This document shows positions 1 to 12,006 of a stretch of 64,000 nt of DNA, one piece after another. Origin of the DNA: Sthenelais limicola (Eukaryota; Annelida; Polychaeta; Phyllodocida; Sigalionidae); assembly GCA_942159475.1 (NCBI GenBank), contig OW804094.1, forward strand, positions 24,660,366 through 24,724,365, given 5' to 3'. The notes beneath the pieces were generated by a model. It had not been told where the DNA came from. It did no database searches and worked only from the letters and a program-made list of their open reading frames with translations. The stretch's first letter is position 1, and each line of letters opens with the position of its first letter. Made by a program: the position numbers and the translations under genes.

Positions 1-183
1 CTTATGCAACAGGCCCCTGGTCTATTTCTAGTTCAGATCACACACAGCCCATCTGTCACCCGTGCCTGGGAAGAATCCATTGTGCAATAATGAATCAAGT
101 AGGAACATTTTCTATGAATAAGTTATCCTTCAAACAATTAAGCAATTAAAGCGGCATTCTCAGTTATTACGGCCAATGAATGT
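1..183. other. Unassigned flank
   Basis: I see no gene or repeat structure here. It leads into the pyrimidine-rich start of the first S-family repeat. Confidence 0.4.
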
Positions 184-1193
184 CTCTCTCTCCCTTCTTC
201 TCTATCTCTATTTCCTGGGTATGACCATGAAGTGCCTTTCTGTCTCTTTTCTCTGTCTCTCTCTCCCTTCTTCTCTATCTCTATTTCCTGGGTAAGACCT
301 TAGAGTGCCTCTCTGTCTCTTTTCTCTGTCTCTCTCTCCCTTCTTCTCTATCTCTATTCCCTGGGTATGATCATAAACTGCCTCCCTCTCAGCTCTCCCG
401 CCCTTGATATAACCATATTAAATGTGTTGATAAGGGCTTAAAGCAACCAATCTCACTCACTCCCTCTCAGCTCTCCCGCCCTCGATATAACCATATTAAA
501 TGTGTTGATAAGGGCATAAAGCAACCAATCTCACTCACTCCCTCTCAGCTCTCCCGCCCTTGATATAACCATATTAAATGTGTTGATTAGGGCGTAAAGC
601 AACCAATCTCACTCACTCACTCCCTCTCAGCTCTCCCGCCCTTGATATAGCCATATTAAGTGTGTTGATAAGGGCATAAAGCAACCAATCTCACTCTCTC
701 CCTCTCAGCTCTCCCGCCCTTGATATAGCCATATTAAATGTGTTGATAAGGGCATAAAGCAACCAATCTCACTCACTCACTCACTCTCTCTCAGCTCTCC
801 CGCCCTTGATATAACCATATTAAATGTGTTGATAAGGGCGTTAAGCAACCAATCTCATTCACTCACTCCCTCTCAGCTCTCCCGCCCTTGATATAACCAT
901 ATTAAATGTGTTGATAAGGGCATAAAGCAACCAATCTCACTCACTCACTCCCTCTCAGCTCTCCCGCCCTTGATATAACCATATTAAATGTGTTGATAAG
1001 GGCATAAAGCAACCAATCTCACTCACTCACTCACTCTCAGCTCTCCCACCCTTGATATAACCATATTAAATGTGTTGATAAGGGCATAAAGCAACCAATC
1101 TCACTCACTCACTCACTCTCAGCTCTCCCGCCCTTGATATAACCATATTAAATGTGTTGATAAGGGCATAAAGCAACCAATCTCACTCGACCA
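184..1193 (+). repeat. S-family tandem-repeat element, copy 1
   Basis: The copy begins with two or three pyrimidine-rich units of about 80 bp (CTCTCTCTCCCTTCTTCTCT core, then CCTGGGTATGACCAT). About ten units of roughly 80-90 bp follow, each containing CCCGCCCTTGATATAACCAT and GTGTTGATAAGGGC and separated by variable (CACT)n. The same two-part structure occurs at four other places in the window. This is the longest copy. Its left end lacks the GTCCTGGGTATGACC start seen elsewhere and no target duplication is visible, so it looks truncated or rearranged. The short ORFs across it are by-products of the repeat. Confidence 0.85.
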
Positions 1194-3209
1194 TGCCACC
1201 CAGACCCTCAACAATAATCACAAAATCCTGAAACCCATCAAATGTACATGTGTCTCTGTCTTGATCCAATACAGATTCCGATGTATGCATTAGAAGTAAG
1301 CGGATCAGGGAAAGAGATAGAGAGTTAGATGGTATGTTTCATCTCTAGTCCAACACTATCACTGGCCTTAATGGAATGGCTGTCTCGCAAGCTAAATGTA
1401 TTCCCCCTCTCTCTCTCTTTGGTAATAAAAAAATATAGTATAAAAGTATGATAATATATCCTTCTATCAGATTGCTTATATTAGCCGTTCCACTGTAGAT
1501 TTGAGTGTATTGGGGTGGTATAACTGATGGGATATATGTTCATACTTATACATGTAGTTTTATTTAAAATGTGGGTGTGAAGTATATTGTCATCATGATA
1601 TTTGTCATATTTTCATTATTGTGGTATCTAGCGGTTTACATGTACCAAATTTCAAGACATCCTATACACTCTAAGTCCAAACCCTCAGATCAGATAAGAA
1701 TGGTATGTCAGCCTACCTCGCTAATCGGTTTCTTGTCCTAGAACTCGGCGTTTTAATGGGAATATGAGGACATTTTGCGGTCTTATAAATGGAATTATAA
1801 TGACTGTTTGCGGTTTGACTCGAGAGGCTTTTCCTTCGTTTGAAGGGACTCTCTCCACTTTGGGCCTATCCTATAAGGTATATTTAGCTACTTTACTACT
1901 GACTGTTTGTCAGAATCTGTGAACGACCATTCTATCCCTTCTTTGTCCACACGTCATATCCCAAAATCTCTGACAATGGGGGGGGGGGGGGGGGGGGTAC
2001 CTTGAGGAAAGGTTCATTGTTCATGAAACGGTTTTGTAACACAGTCTAGTTCTGTGGTTATACCAATCAATTGGAATCAATTGTGACTAGCCACAGAGAA
2101 AGAATGATCCGGGGTCAAACTTTCGAATTTGATTTTATTATTTAATCTGAATTTGCATATCTTTCTGAGCTGATAACTGGGAACAAATAGTTGAATATTC
2201 CCAGAATTTACCGAGATATGGGATTTTTTGTAAAGGCATGTATATCAAAGAAGTAGCGTTTTTCAAGTAGATATGACCCTAAATCTTTCGCATTGAGACA
2301 ATGATGAATGTTTTAGATAACTAGACCTGAAACTGTTTGATTTTACACAGTGAACAAACTTTTGGCATCTTGGATAATATTTGTGTATTATTATTTCAAG
2401 TATATTACATTACTTCCTTAGAAACCTAGCGACTGTTACTATTGGAACACGGTTGCGGCAACGGCATAATAGTGGGCGAAAAAACATAGTACTTGGAGAC
2501 AGGATTTCTTACAAACCCATTGCTGCGAATAACTGCATATATCATGTATTATATTGTATATATTATTTTATTAATCCTCCAGCAATATAATTGCAACAGC
2601 AATAACTAAGTCTGGATTTAATAAAGTGAAACATAGTTCTTGAGACCCTATTCATGATGCTTTCAAGTTCAGTCATTTTCCTTAAAATCCAGCAATTTTT
2701 TTTTAAAATTTTTGTTAACGATTGTTAGTATTTCATTGAGACACAATTGAAGAGTGACCAGAATGAGGTGAAATATAGATAAAGCTTACATATAGTTTAT
2801 CAAAATAATTTCATACCATTTTTAAAGGAACTGACAGTTGCATTGCATTGTCTGCATTGTGTGTCTTCTTTGCCATCACGATTAATTCAGGATGAATAAT
2901 TAGGATGCGGTATTCCAGGTTGCCAGGTCATGTTGCGAAGGTATAGTGTTATGTAACATTGCATAATATTTGTATTATTATCCAAACTAATTATTTTATT
3001 GTTGATAATGCCATATTTCGCTGCTGGATTTACAGTCTCATCCGACTTTTAGAGATAAATTAAATGTGTTAAGTACTTGACGAATTATCCAAGTAGATTG
3101 CTCTTCTGTTGGGCTATAATTAGCCCAACGTTCAACCCACGTATGTGTTAAAAGAATTTCATAAGGTTTAATCGATTTCTTTGAGTTCAAAAACATTAAA
3201 TGTATATAT
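1194..3209. other. Intergenic, no recognised gene
   Basis: This is AT-rich sequence with no supported coding region. It contains a run of 20 G residues at 1978-1997. The longest ATG-led frame (2381-2590) shows no domain or codon signal. Confidence 0.5.
1978..1997 (+). repeat. Poly(G) homopolymer, 20 nt
   Basis: There are twenty consecutive G residues. Such a run can form a quadruplex and is prone to length errors in replication and assembly. Confidence 0.95.
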
Positions 3210-3444
3210 GGGTCAGATTTTCAGAAAATGTACAATTTACTTTTACAAATTCTCTGGAATAACCCAAATTTCAGACGAGAATAAAGTTCGAAATATGGTT
3301 CGACCTAACCAAACAGATTGCTAGAATAAATGCAATGCCGAATATACTCAAATTTACCTAGTATTGACAAAATTGCAGCCTAGTTTAGCAGAATTTACTA
3401 AATGTGTACAGCTGCCAATTGTACATTTTCTGAAAATCTGACCC
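3210..3444 (-). mobile_element. MITE-1 copy
   Basis: Terminal inverted repeats begin GGGTCAGATTTTCAGAAAAT and end with the complement. The element is flanked by a perfect 4-bp duplication, ATAT. It is 235 bp and non-coding. Orientation is set by the internal sequence, with the GGCAGCTGTACACATTTAG side taken as the start. Confidence 0.92.
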
Positions 3445-3619
3445 ATATACGGTAATACTGATACATGGTCATGGTTATGTAAAATAGTATATCTATCACT
3501 ACTTAGGATAATGACCTTGGTCTCTAAATATATGCTTCATGGTCAAGAAATACACATTTACCATTTAGAATAGATTGAATTATATTCATTATTAACATGC
3601 ACTACTGCAAATGCTATAT

Positions 3620-3858
3620 GGGTGAAGTCGCCAGAAAATGTACAATTCACCTTCACCAATCCTCTCAAATATATAACCCACATTTCAGACGAAAATAAAG
3701 TGCAAAATACCATTCAATCTAACCAAACTGATTGCTAGAATCAATGCAATGCTGAATATACTCGAATTTACCTAGTAATGGCCAAATTGCAGCCTAATTT
3801 AGCAGAATTTACTAAATGTGTAGAGCTGCCAATTGTACATTTTCTGAAAATCTGACCC
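3620..3858 (-). mobile_element. MITE-1 copy with one variant end
   Basis: The left terminus is the variant GGGTGAAGTCGCCAGAAAAT and the right terminus is the standard one. It is flanked by ATAT on both sides. Confidence 0.92.
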
Positions 3859-4401
3859 ATATAGACCTGCCTCGTTGCTCACATGGTATTATATTAGTGC
3901 AGTTCCAACTCTTTTAGAGTCAGTCCTTTTGCCTAAAAAAAGTAATATGTTGTTTCTAATTAGTCTGCGTGAATCTTCAGTAACACATAGAAACTATTAT
4001 TAAGACATTTGTATAGATGTCAGTTGTTCATTTCTTCATTATAGGGTTATCCTCTTTAAACATAATGCACGCTTGAATTAGATTCGTTACAGAAAAAGAC
4101 CCCAGTGCTCCTTTTAAGGCATAGTCTTTCCAAGCATCAAACAAGTACAAAGTAACACAAATGTTACGGGAGATCTTGAAAGCGTTCCTCCCCAACCGTT
4201 CAATAAATGCCAAGAAGAATAGAAAGAAATTCATATATGGGCTCATGAATATCTGTTTTGTATGAAATTTGACATGGACTGGTGCCTGGAAACTGCATAT
4301 GGCTGGAGGCAAACTACCGTATTTCTGGGAATAAGTGCAGGAACTTGAATGGGTACAGGGACTTTTTTTGTTCAAATTTCATTTTATTACAGAGTACATG
4401 T

Positions 4402-4582
4402 GGGTCAGATTTTCAGAAAATTGGTCAATACCAGGTAAATTCGAGTATATTTGCCATTGCATTGATTCTAGCAATCGGTTTGGCTAGGTTGAATTGCATT
4501 TTGAACTTTATTTTCGTCTGAAATATGGGTTATTTGAGATGATTGGCGGAGGTGAATTGTACATTTCCTGAAAATCTGACCC
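4402..4582 (+). mobile_element. MITE-1 copy, internally deleted
   Basis: This copy is 181 bp. The left terminus jumps directly into the internal TTGGTCAATACCAGGTAAAT segment, so about 55 bp are missing. A perfect ATGT target duplication remains. Confidence 0.92.
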
Positions 4583-5044
4583 ATGTATCTCAATTTACAT
4601 TGATTTTCATAAGAGCCCTGTGATCTAATCAGTAGATTATAAAGTAGGGCATCACATTCTCCCAGCTTAATATAATAATAATTCGTTTCCTAAGTGAGAA
4701 GACTTAAATTGTACAAATCTCTAAATTCAGTTGCTTTTATCACACCGATGAATTAATGAATTGATGAGTTTGGTGAGGTGATATAAATAATGAAAATGAA
4801 ATGCGTGATGTTACAGACTAGGAATCTAGTCTATTCATTGTAGCGAGTAGATGGTGGATTATTTACGCTCTAAATGTGATATTGGCTGACAAAGATGGTT
4901 ATTAAAAACCTTCATTTTTGTATACCTCAAACATTCAATCGGGGTCCATTTATATCTGATGAACCATAGCATCGACCTAGTCTGTTGGCATTTGCAAAAT
5001 ATTCAATTCTATTTACAAGATCATGCAGGTAAAAATTATTGAAT
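4583..5044. other. Intergenic, no recognised gene
   Basis: This is AT-rich sequence in which I see no coding or structured feature. Confidence 0.4.
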
Positions 5045-5697
5045 GAGTACAGGACCTTGAATGAGCACAGGACCTTGAACGAGCACAGGACCTAGAAAGA
5101 GCACAGGACCTTGAATGAGCACAGGACCTTGAATGAGCACAGGACCTTGAATGAGCAGAGGGCCTTGAATGAGGGCAGGGCCTTGAATGGGCACAGGACC
5201 TTGAATGAGCAGAGGGCCTTGAATGAGGGCAGGGCCTTGAATGAGCACAGGACCTTGAATGGGCACAGGACCTTGAATGAGGGCAGGACCTTGAATGAGC
5301 ACAGGACCTTGAATGAGGGCAGGGCCTTGAATGAGCACAGGACCTTGAATGAGCACAGGGCCTTGAATGAGGGCAGGGCCTTGAATGAGCACAGGGCCTT
5401 GAATGAGGGCAGGACCTTGAATGAGCACAGGGCCTTGAATGTGTGCACAGCCTTGAATGATGGCACAGCCTTGAATGAGCACAGGGCCTTGAATGAGCAC
5501 AGGACCTTGAATGTGTGCACAGCCTTGAATGAGCACAGGGCCTTGAATGAGCACAGGGCCTTGAATGAGCACAGGGCCTTGAATGAGCACAGGGCCTTGA
5601 ATGAGCACAGGACCTTGAATGAGCACAGGGCCTTGAATGAGCACAGCGCCTTGAATGAGCACAGGGCCTTGAATGAGGGCAGGGCCTTGAATGAGCT
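5045..5697. repeat. 18-bp minisatellite, about 36 copies
   Basis: The unit is close to CTTGAATGAGCACAGGGC, with frequent GAGGGCAGG and GTGTGCACAG variants. Because 18 is divisible by 3 and the unit lacks stops in several frames, long frames appear on both strands. One plus-strand frame at 5111-5767 encodes an NEHRAL-type hexapeptide and two minus-strand frames encode IQGPVL- and FKALCS-type repeats. I read this as a minisatellite, not a gene: no start context, signal peptide or unique coding exon flanks it. Confidence 0.9.
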
Positions 5698-5764
5698 CAG
5701 GGGTCGAGCATCATTTACTAAAAATGCGCCAGGCTTACAAAAGCGCCAGGCTTACACTATAGTT

Positions 5765-6595
5765 TAAATATTATTTCATGGCGATATAATTATAGCAAAG
5801 TAAGACCAGTGTGTAAATTACACTTATGAATTACAAATAACTTCCATTTTTGACTACCAACTAAACGTATACATAAGAAATTCTGAGAAAGTAAAACTTT
5901 AATTTCCAAGCTCATTCTGCCTTCTTTGGAAAAGTCTCAGTCCTTGAATAAATGCCTAGCCTTGAATAAGGGCCTGGTATACATAGATTGCACATGACGT
6001 AACCCGGGTGGCTGGGGAATCCTACTGGCTACCATCTCTGGGGTCAGCGCTATCCTTGCCGTCTACAGAATGGTTATCAAAACAAAGTTGATAAACCTCA
6101 CAAGAGTGGATACCTGAGTAATACTACACTAAAGGAAGATTACCTAACCTATCAAGAAGGGTTTCAAGAGGCACATTACAACTGGTAAAGGTTAAAACAG
6201 CCAGAAAACGGTATTTTTAAGTATCGCCGCATACATAGCCATCTAACGAGCCCCCGGACATGGTGACAATTGTGACGTCAGTTAAATCTATGTATAAGGT
6301 CCCTTGACTTAATTAGAGCTGGAGGGGGCACTTATTTAAGGAAATACGGTAGACAATTGGCTTGTGTGGGGTGGTGACAAGGGCGGGCATTCAACTCTGG
6401 GCGCTCCCTAGAATATCTTTGATTGAAAAGAGGATGTGTGGGGGATTTAGTGGGGAGGGGGGGGGGCAGGGGGAAGGGGGGATGGTGCCGGTACTTTATC
6501 ATGGAGCGCGTCTGGGAGCGACATATGTTGTTTTGTCCCCAATCTGAAAGGATATAAACGTGAAATAGGAAAAATCAAAAATATCCAAGACTTTT
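5765..6595. other. Intergenic, no recognised gene
   Basis: I see no supported coding region. The segment near 6440-6485 is very G-rich. Confidence 0.4.
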
Positions 6596-6783
6596 CTTTT
6601 TGGAATATCCAATACCCTTTTGTCAACTTTCTTTTCCTTTTTGCCAATGTCCTTTTCCTTTTCGGATTATCCTTTTCCTTTTAGGAATATACTTTTCCTT
6701 TTTGGAATATCCTTTTCTTTTTGGAATATCCTTTTCCTTTTCGGAATATCCACTCCTTTTCCAAATATCCACTCCTTTTCACC
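6596..6783. repeat. Pyrimidine-rich minisatellite
   Basis: This consists of about eight degenerate units of roughly 20-22 bp built on CCTTTTCCTTTTTGGAATAT. The Phe-rich frames across it are by-products of the repeat. Confidence 0.75.
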
Positions 6784-7007
6784 CAAATGTACCATGATGT
6801 ATTCCTACCCCAACATGACTGGGAGGGAGAAGGAGGGTGAGAGGGAGAGGGGGGGGGGGGTGAGCAGGAGGGGAGAGGGAGAAAGAGAAAGGAAGAGAAG
6901 ATGTATTGGATGTGTTATGTAACACTGATACACTACAAAGATAGCTGGTGGGCCCCCATTCAGAGGTAGTGGATAATGTTATGTAACACTGAGCCACTGA
7001 GTCATGT

Positions 7008-7242
7008 GGGTTAGATATTCAGAAAATGTACAATTCATCTTCACCAATCCTCTCCAATAACCCAAATTTCAGACCAAAATAAAGTTCAAAATACAGTTCA
7101 ACCTAACCAAACAGATTGCTAGAATCAATGCAATGCCAAATGTACAGGTATTTACATAATATTGACCAAATTGCAGCCTAATTTAGCAGAGTATACTAAA
7201 TGTGTACAGCTGCCAATTGTACATTTTCTGAAAATCTGACCC
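7008..7242 (-). mobile_element. MITE-1 copy
   Basis: It has standard termini with a GGGTTAG variant on the left and a perfect ATGT duplication. Confidence 0.9.
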
Positions 7243-7800
7243 ATGTCTGCTTTTGTATGGGTAGAAAAGGAGTGTCCCAGGGAGGACACCAATGAGAAAA
7301 GATGGCCAAATCTAGACATAGGAGTCACAGCAGCCAGACATGGCTTTTCAAGTAGGGGAAATAGGAAAAAGGTGCAGTGATATACTTTTCGGTGATGAAT
7401 ATCTAAGGGAAATAGTGGAAAAGGAGGCGGACATGGGAAAATCGATACTGACATGGAACTTTTTGTTCTGGAAATAGTAAAATCTTCCCGGAAATAGGAA
7501 GAAAGCAGTTGGAAAAGAACTATAGTATGTGAAATAGCATGTACCACAGAGGAAAAGTCTGTACCGATTTCATCATTTGTACATATGTCTACTTGGGGAC
7601 GCAACATATGTTATGTGTCACAGAGGAATGAGTTTAATGTCGCTAACAATGATATTTTAAAATTACTATTTCACATGAATACTTTAATTGTAGGAATATG
7701 TTCATCTTTGGGATGATAGGAATCCTTTAGCAATAGTAACCAGGCCTATATTAGAATTCGCCTATATAGGAAGTATCATAAATGGGAATAAAGGCCCTAT
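7243..7800. other. Intergenic, no recognised gene
   Basis: A 151-codon frame on the minus strand (7152-7607) starts inside the neighbouring MITE. It has no recognisable domain and a composition like the surrounding non-coding DNA, so I do not call it a gene. Confidence 0.4.
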
Positions 7801-8026
7801 GAGTCAGATCGTCATTAATAAACAATTGGCAGCTCTACACATTTAGTAAATTCTGCTAAATTAGACTGAAAAAAGGTCAATACTAGGTAAATGTTTAAAA
7901 TTGCCCCAATTCAAAGCATCTGTTTGTTTCTGTTGAACTGTATTTTGAACCTCACTTTTGTCTTAAATTTCGATTATTTGAGAAAATTGGTAAAGGTGAA
8001 TTGTACATTGCCTGGCGATTTCACCC
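7801..8026 (+). mobile_element. MITE-1 copy with mixed ends
   Basis: The left end is a degenerate GAGTCAG form and the right end is the variant CTGGCGATTTCACCC. A perfect CTAT duplication flanks the copy. Confidence 0.88.
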
Positions 8027-8092
8027 CTATAGTCCTTAAACCAGGTCCGTTTGTAGTACCAGACTCTTCCTTCTTCTGTGATAAACACTTAA

Positions 8093-8325
8093 GGGTCAGA
8101 TTTTCGAAAATGTACAATTCAACTTCACCAATTCTCTCAAATAACGCAAATTTCAGACGAAAATAAAGTTCAAAATACAGTTCAACCAAACCAAACAGAT
8201 TGTTGGAATCAATGCATCCCAAATATACTCGGATTTATCTAGTATTGACCAAATTGCCGCTTAATTTAGCAGAATGTCCTAAATGTGTACAGCTGCCAAT
8301 TGTACATTTTCTGAAAATCTGACAC
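8093..8325 (-). mobile_element. MITE-1 copy
   Basis: It has standard termini, with a single C-to-A change in the right CCC, and is flanked by TTAA on both sides. Confidence 0.9.
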
Positions 8326-8416
8326 TTAAGGCTTATTGACTGACATTGACATCCTTTTAGTCTCTCGCTACGTTGGTTCCAACCCCTGGGTCATCCTCTT
8401 CTTGTTACATATAATT

Positions 8417-8551
8417 ATGTGAAGTGTTACAGGAAAATGAGCCACAAGTCGCAAAAAATGGATTTTGAGATGTCCTTGTATTTGAAAAGACGTGATCAAG
8501 CAGATTCCAATGAAGGTAAACGTTATAATGTGTATGTAAGTACTTTTATAT
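8417..8551 (+). mobile_element. MITE-2 left-half fragment
   Basis: The sequence GTGTTACAGGAAAATGAGCC and the following TTTTGAGAT and GATCAAGCAGATTCCAATGA match the left halves of the copies at 14666 and 43568. The right half is absent and a second MITE-2 copy abuts it. Confidence 0.75.
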
Positions 8552-8973
8552 GTGATGTATGTCAGGAAAATTAATCATAAGTCACAAAATTGATATTTTT
8601 CAAAGTGATTTATTCACAAGATCTCGTTACTGAAATGTTTTGATTTATCTAGGGTTTAGCAGTTATGGTCATATAAATCCATGTAATAAATTTCGGGACA
8701 TTGTATCAAATATATCTTTGCGTTTTGAAGGCGTTTGTATTGAGTATATTTAGTTACTTTACTGGTAATTTACCCATGTAGAAACATTGCAAACTATTTT
8801 TTCAGAAAATAAAAATATCAAACTTATAATCTAGAAATACTTATAATCTAGAAATACTTATGTGTCCTAGTGTTTACTATCATTGGAAATCCCCCTTGAT
8901 CTCCTCTTTTCAAATATAATGACATCTCAAAATCAATATTGTCCGAATTTTCCTAAAACGGATCACATTTTTT
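8552..8973 (+). mobile_element. MITE-2 copy
   Basis: The termini are GTGATGTATGTCAGGAAAAT on the left and a diverged TTTTCCTAAAACGGATCACA on the right. The body matches the copies at 15894 and 21057 (GGGTTTAGCAGTTATGGTC, TTAGTTACTTTACTG). It contains a small tandem duplication of ATAATCTAGAAATACTT. Confidence 0.8.
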
Positions 8974-8974
8974 G

Positions 8975-9043
8975 TATTAAATTCGGGTTATTTGGGAGGA
9001 TTTCTAAATGTGAATTGTGCCTTTTCTGGCAATCTTACCCTGA
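8975..9043 (+). mobile_element. MITE-1 right-end fragment
   Basis: Only the terminal part is present (TTCGGGTTATTTGGGAGGAT through the right inverted repeat). It directly abuts the MITE-2 copy and is probably a copy cut by that insertion. Confidence 0.6.
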
Positions 9044-9087
9044 TGGAATTGGTTTAGATGAAGTGTAATGTGCCCTGAACCATACAT

Positions 9088-9328
9088 GGGTCAGATTTTC
9101 AGAAAATGTACAATTGGCAGCTGTACACCTTGAGTAAGTTAGGCTAAATTAGGCTGCAATTTGGTCAATACTTGGTAAATTCGAGTATATTAAATTTTGG
9201 CATTGTATTGATTTTAGCAATCTGTTTGGTTAGGTTGAACTGTGTTTTGAACTTGATTTTCGTCTTAAATGTGGGTTATTTGAATGGATTGGTGAAGGTC
9301 AATTGTACGTTTTCTGAAAATCTGACCT
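9088..9328 (+). mobile_element. MITE-1 copy
   Basis: It has standard termini. The flanks are ACAT and ACAA, an imperfect duplication. Confidence 0.88.
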
Positions 9329-9398
9329 ACAAGTAGACAAACACAACCAGAAACCAAGCATGAGAGGGACAGATTAGTTTTCCTCGCCCAAGTTCTTC

Positions 9399-9554
9399 TG
9401 GCCAGGCATGGGTGGAGAGGACATAAATCATACCTGGTTTACGAGACAACCCTAACGTCATATATTGATATTGAGAACCCTCAACTGCTGGTAGTGCTGA
9501 GGGGTATCACTGAGTATGGGTTGAGCTACCAGACTGTGCATGATAGGGCACACT
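9399..9554 (+). repeat. Direct repeat, left copy
   Basis: About 155 bp starting TGGCCAGGCATGGGTGGAGA recurs at 13357-13510 with high identity in the same orientation. The pair brackets the 30-bp minisatellite and its LINE. Confidence 0.85.
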
Positions 9555-9652
9555 TAATGTTATGTCTGTGGATTTATGAAAGTTGAAAAGTATTCTAAAT
9601 TGTGCAGATTATCAGGGAAAACTCATTATATGGGTTAAGATATTATAGATAA

Positions 9653-10070
9653 ACAAACATCCAGAAAACGAAGCCTACCACCCTGAAATCTAGCACCCAG
9701 AAAACTACCAAAAAGAAAACAAATACCCAGACAACTACTACCATGATGCAGAAAACTACCACCATGACATCTACTATACAGAAAACTACCACCATGACAT
9801 CTACTATACAGAAAACTACCACCATGACATATACTATACAGAAAACTACCGCCATGACATCTACTATACAGAAAACTACCACCGTGACAACTACTATACA
9901 GAAAACTACCGCCATGACATCTACTATACAGAAAACTACCACCATGACATCTACTATACAGAAAACTACCACCATGACATCTTCTATACAGAAAACTACC
10001 GCCATGACATCTACTATACAGAAAACTACCGCCATGACAACAACTATACAGAAAACTACCGCCATGACAA
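9653..10070. repeat. 30-bp minisatellite, left part
   Basis: There are degenerate units up to about 9740, then eleven regular 30-bp units containing ATACAGAAAACTACCACCAT followed by GACATCTACT. The array is interrupted at 10071 by a LINE and resumes at 12509. The unit length is a multiple of 3, so a Thr-rich repeat frame (TIQKTTTMTS) is open on the plus strand and a VVFCIVDVM frame on the minus strand. I treat both as artefacts of the repeat. Confidence 0.9.
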
Positions 10071-10107
10071 GTGTTTCAAACTTGCAAAGAAACATAAATC
10101 TCTCGAT

Positions 10108-12006
10108 ATGTATGAACAGGCAAAGGGATTACGAAAACAGGTAAATAAGCTTGCTAAATCGCTTAAAAATGACCATATTAAAAATTGCCTATTAGACTCC
10201 GCGGACAACCCGCACAAATTCTGGGAGAAAGTTAAACCACTCATCAACCCAGAGAAAGTCAATAATGGCGAGCGAATAATATTGGAGGAGAATGGCACAA
10301 TCCTCGATACTTTGGAGGTGTCAAACTGCTTCAATAACTATTTTGCCACAATCGGTCCCAAATTAGCTAGCACGATAACCACTCTTTCAGAGCAAGAAAG
10401 GAACTTATTTTCCGATAACATAGCCAACGAAAGAAATTACCCATCGTTTCGCTTCGGCCCAATTCAATATGACGACCTTCGTCAATTGATTATGAGCTCA
10501 CCCCAATATAAGTCATCGGGGTTTAAACATTTGAAAACCGAACTGTTAAAGAAAATCCTTCTTTGCCTGCTTAGCCAATTTAGGTATATTATCGAACTTT
10601 CGATGGAAGTCAGCGAGATCCCTAATAAATGGAAACTAGGCAAGGTTACCCCACTTTTTAAAGCTGGGAAAATCACTTCCCCAGGGAATTATCGCCCAAT
10701 AACAACTATCTGCTTGCCCGCGAAGATACTCGAGAAGTTGATCCAGAAACAGCTAATGTCCTACCTTGAGCAAAATAATATATTGTTCGAAAGACAGTTC
10801 GGATTCAGGTTGGGATACTCAACTAATGATGCTGTAGTGGCCTTTCTTAACAAAGTTTACAGTGCAATTAATGACAAACATTCATGCAGAGCTGTCTACT
10901 TGGACTTCAGGAAGGCCTTTGACACAGTTGACCACACTATTCTTCTTCAAAAACTCGAAAAGATTGGGGTGAAGGGTCCAGAATTATCTTGGTTCAAAAA
11001 CTATCTTTCCAACCGTCACTCGCAAGTAAACGCCAATAACCAGCTTTCCTCCACAAGCCTCATAACTTGTGGAGTCCCCCAGGGGACAACACTAGGTCCA
11101 ATACTCTTCTCAATCTATATCAATGACATTCCCTTACATTCAAAAAACACATATATGCAGCTATTTGCAGATGATACCATTATCTGCAACACTGGCGCTA
11201 ATATGAAGACACTATCGGAACAACTTCAAACAGACCTAGACAATGTTGTAATCTGGTGTAAAGCTAATAAAATTTCTCTTAACGAAGACAAATCGAAGGT
11301 CATGACGTTCCTGAATACCCCCTCCCTGAGGTCCAAGTGGATGGCAGAATCCTCCTCTCACAAGATCTTTTTGGGTGATAAACAGCTGGAAGAAGTTGAA
11401 GAATACAAATACCTAGGGACTGTCGTCGATGGTACCCTATCTTTCAAAAGTCACTTAAATAGTGTGAGAAAGAAGGTTTCTCATAAGCTCTGGCTGTTCA
11501 AACACCTTCGGACCAAACTGAATGTTCAATTAAGCACCCAAATTTATAAAACCACTATCCTACCATTATTAGATCAATCGGACATCTTTTATGATGCTGC
11601 TGCAAAATCAAAACTCCAATCCCTACAAACCCTACAAAATAGAGCATTACGGATAATTACTAGAACTAACCGCTTCCAAAATACCGACGAATTTCATGAA
11701 CAATTCAGTTTGCTCCCCCTAAAAGAGAGAAGAAGGCTTCATCTGCTGCAGCAAGCCCATAGAATGAGAGATAACCCCACCATCCTAGACAAGAGAAAGA
11801 GACCCACCCGACAATTCGACCCCGGGAAAACTGTCTTTAAGTGTCCTACTCCAAGGCTTGAACTGATCCGGAACTCGGTGTTCTACAAAATTCCATTTTA
11901 TTGGAATTCCCTAGAGGCTAGTATTCAGAATTTGATCAAACCTGATTGTTTTTCCAAGAAAATCAAAAATGAGGCCATTTGGACAGATTGCAATTTCATT
12001 TACTGA
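10108..12006 (+). CDS. LINE reverse transcriptase ORF, N-terminally truncated, intact
   Basis: This encodes an RNA-directed DNA polymerase of a non-LTR retrotransposon, which would make cDNA by target-primed reverse transcription. The frame is open from the element start at 10071, so the ATG at 10108 is just the first Met in a linker. The RT palm shows FRKAFDTVDH (about residues 269-278), CGVPQGTTLGPILF and the catalytic LFADD (near residue 353, base 11164). A thumb and the C-terminal YWNSL segment typical of LINE ORF2 follow. At 632 codons it lacks the endonuclease normally found ahead of the RT. There is no internal stop or frameshift, which suggests a recent insertion. Expression is doubtful because the element's own promoter is gone. 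Confidence 0.9.
   Translation: MYEQAKGLRKQVNKLAKSLKNDHIKNCLLDSADNPHKFWEKVKPLINPEKVNNGERIILEENGTILDTLEVSNCFNNYFATIGPKLASTITTLSEQERNLFSDNIANERNYPSFRFGPIQYDDLRQLIMSSPQYKSSGFKHLKTELLKKILLCLLSQFRYIIELSMEVSEIPNKWKLGKVTPLFKAGKITSPGNYRPITTICLPAKILEKLIQKQLMSYLEQNNILFERQFGFRLGYSTNDAVVAFLNKVYSAINDKHSCRAVYLDFRKAFDTVDHTILLQKLEKIGVKGPELSWFKNYLSNRHSQVNANNQLSSTSLITCGVPQGTTLGPILFSIYINDIPLHSKNTYMQLFADDTIICNTGANMKTLSEQLQTDLDNVVIWCKANKISLNEDKSKVMTFLNTPSLRSKWMAESSSHKIFLGDKQLEEVEEYKYLGTVVDGTLSFKSHLNSVRKKVSHKLWLFKHLRTKLNVQLSTQIYKTTILPLLDQSDIFYDAAAKSKLQSLQTLQNRALRIITRTNRFQNTDEFHEQFSLLPLKERRRLHLLQQAHRMRDNPTILDKRKRPTRQFDPGKTVFKCPTPRLELIRNSVFYKIPFYWNSLEASIQNLIKPDCFSKKIKNEAIWTDCNFIY

Noticed and set aside
184..1193. Regular repeat spacing resembling a CRISPR array
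   Set aside because: The spacers are themselves repeats ((CACT)n), the sequence is eukaryotic, and the same units are dispersed elsewhere with target duplications.
5036..5767. Long frames of 142-218 codons on both strands
   Set aside because: They are produced by an 18-bp repeat lacking stops. There is no unique coding sequence, start context or domain.
7152..7607. 151-codon minus-strand frame
   Set aside because: It overlaps a MITE end and has no recognisable domain. Its length is within chance for this composition.
9643..10144. Thr-rich and Val/Phe-rich frames over the 30-bp repeats (also 12441-12876)
   Set aside because: They follow the repeat period exactly on both strands, and the LINE ORF begins in a different frame.
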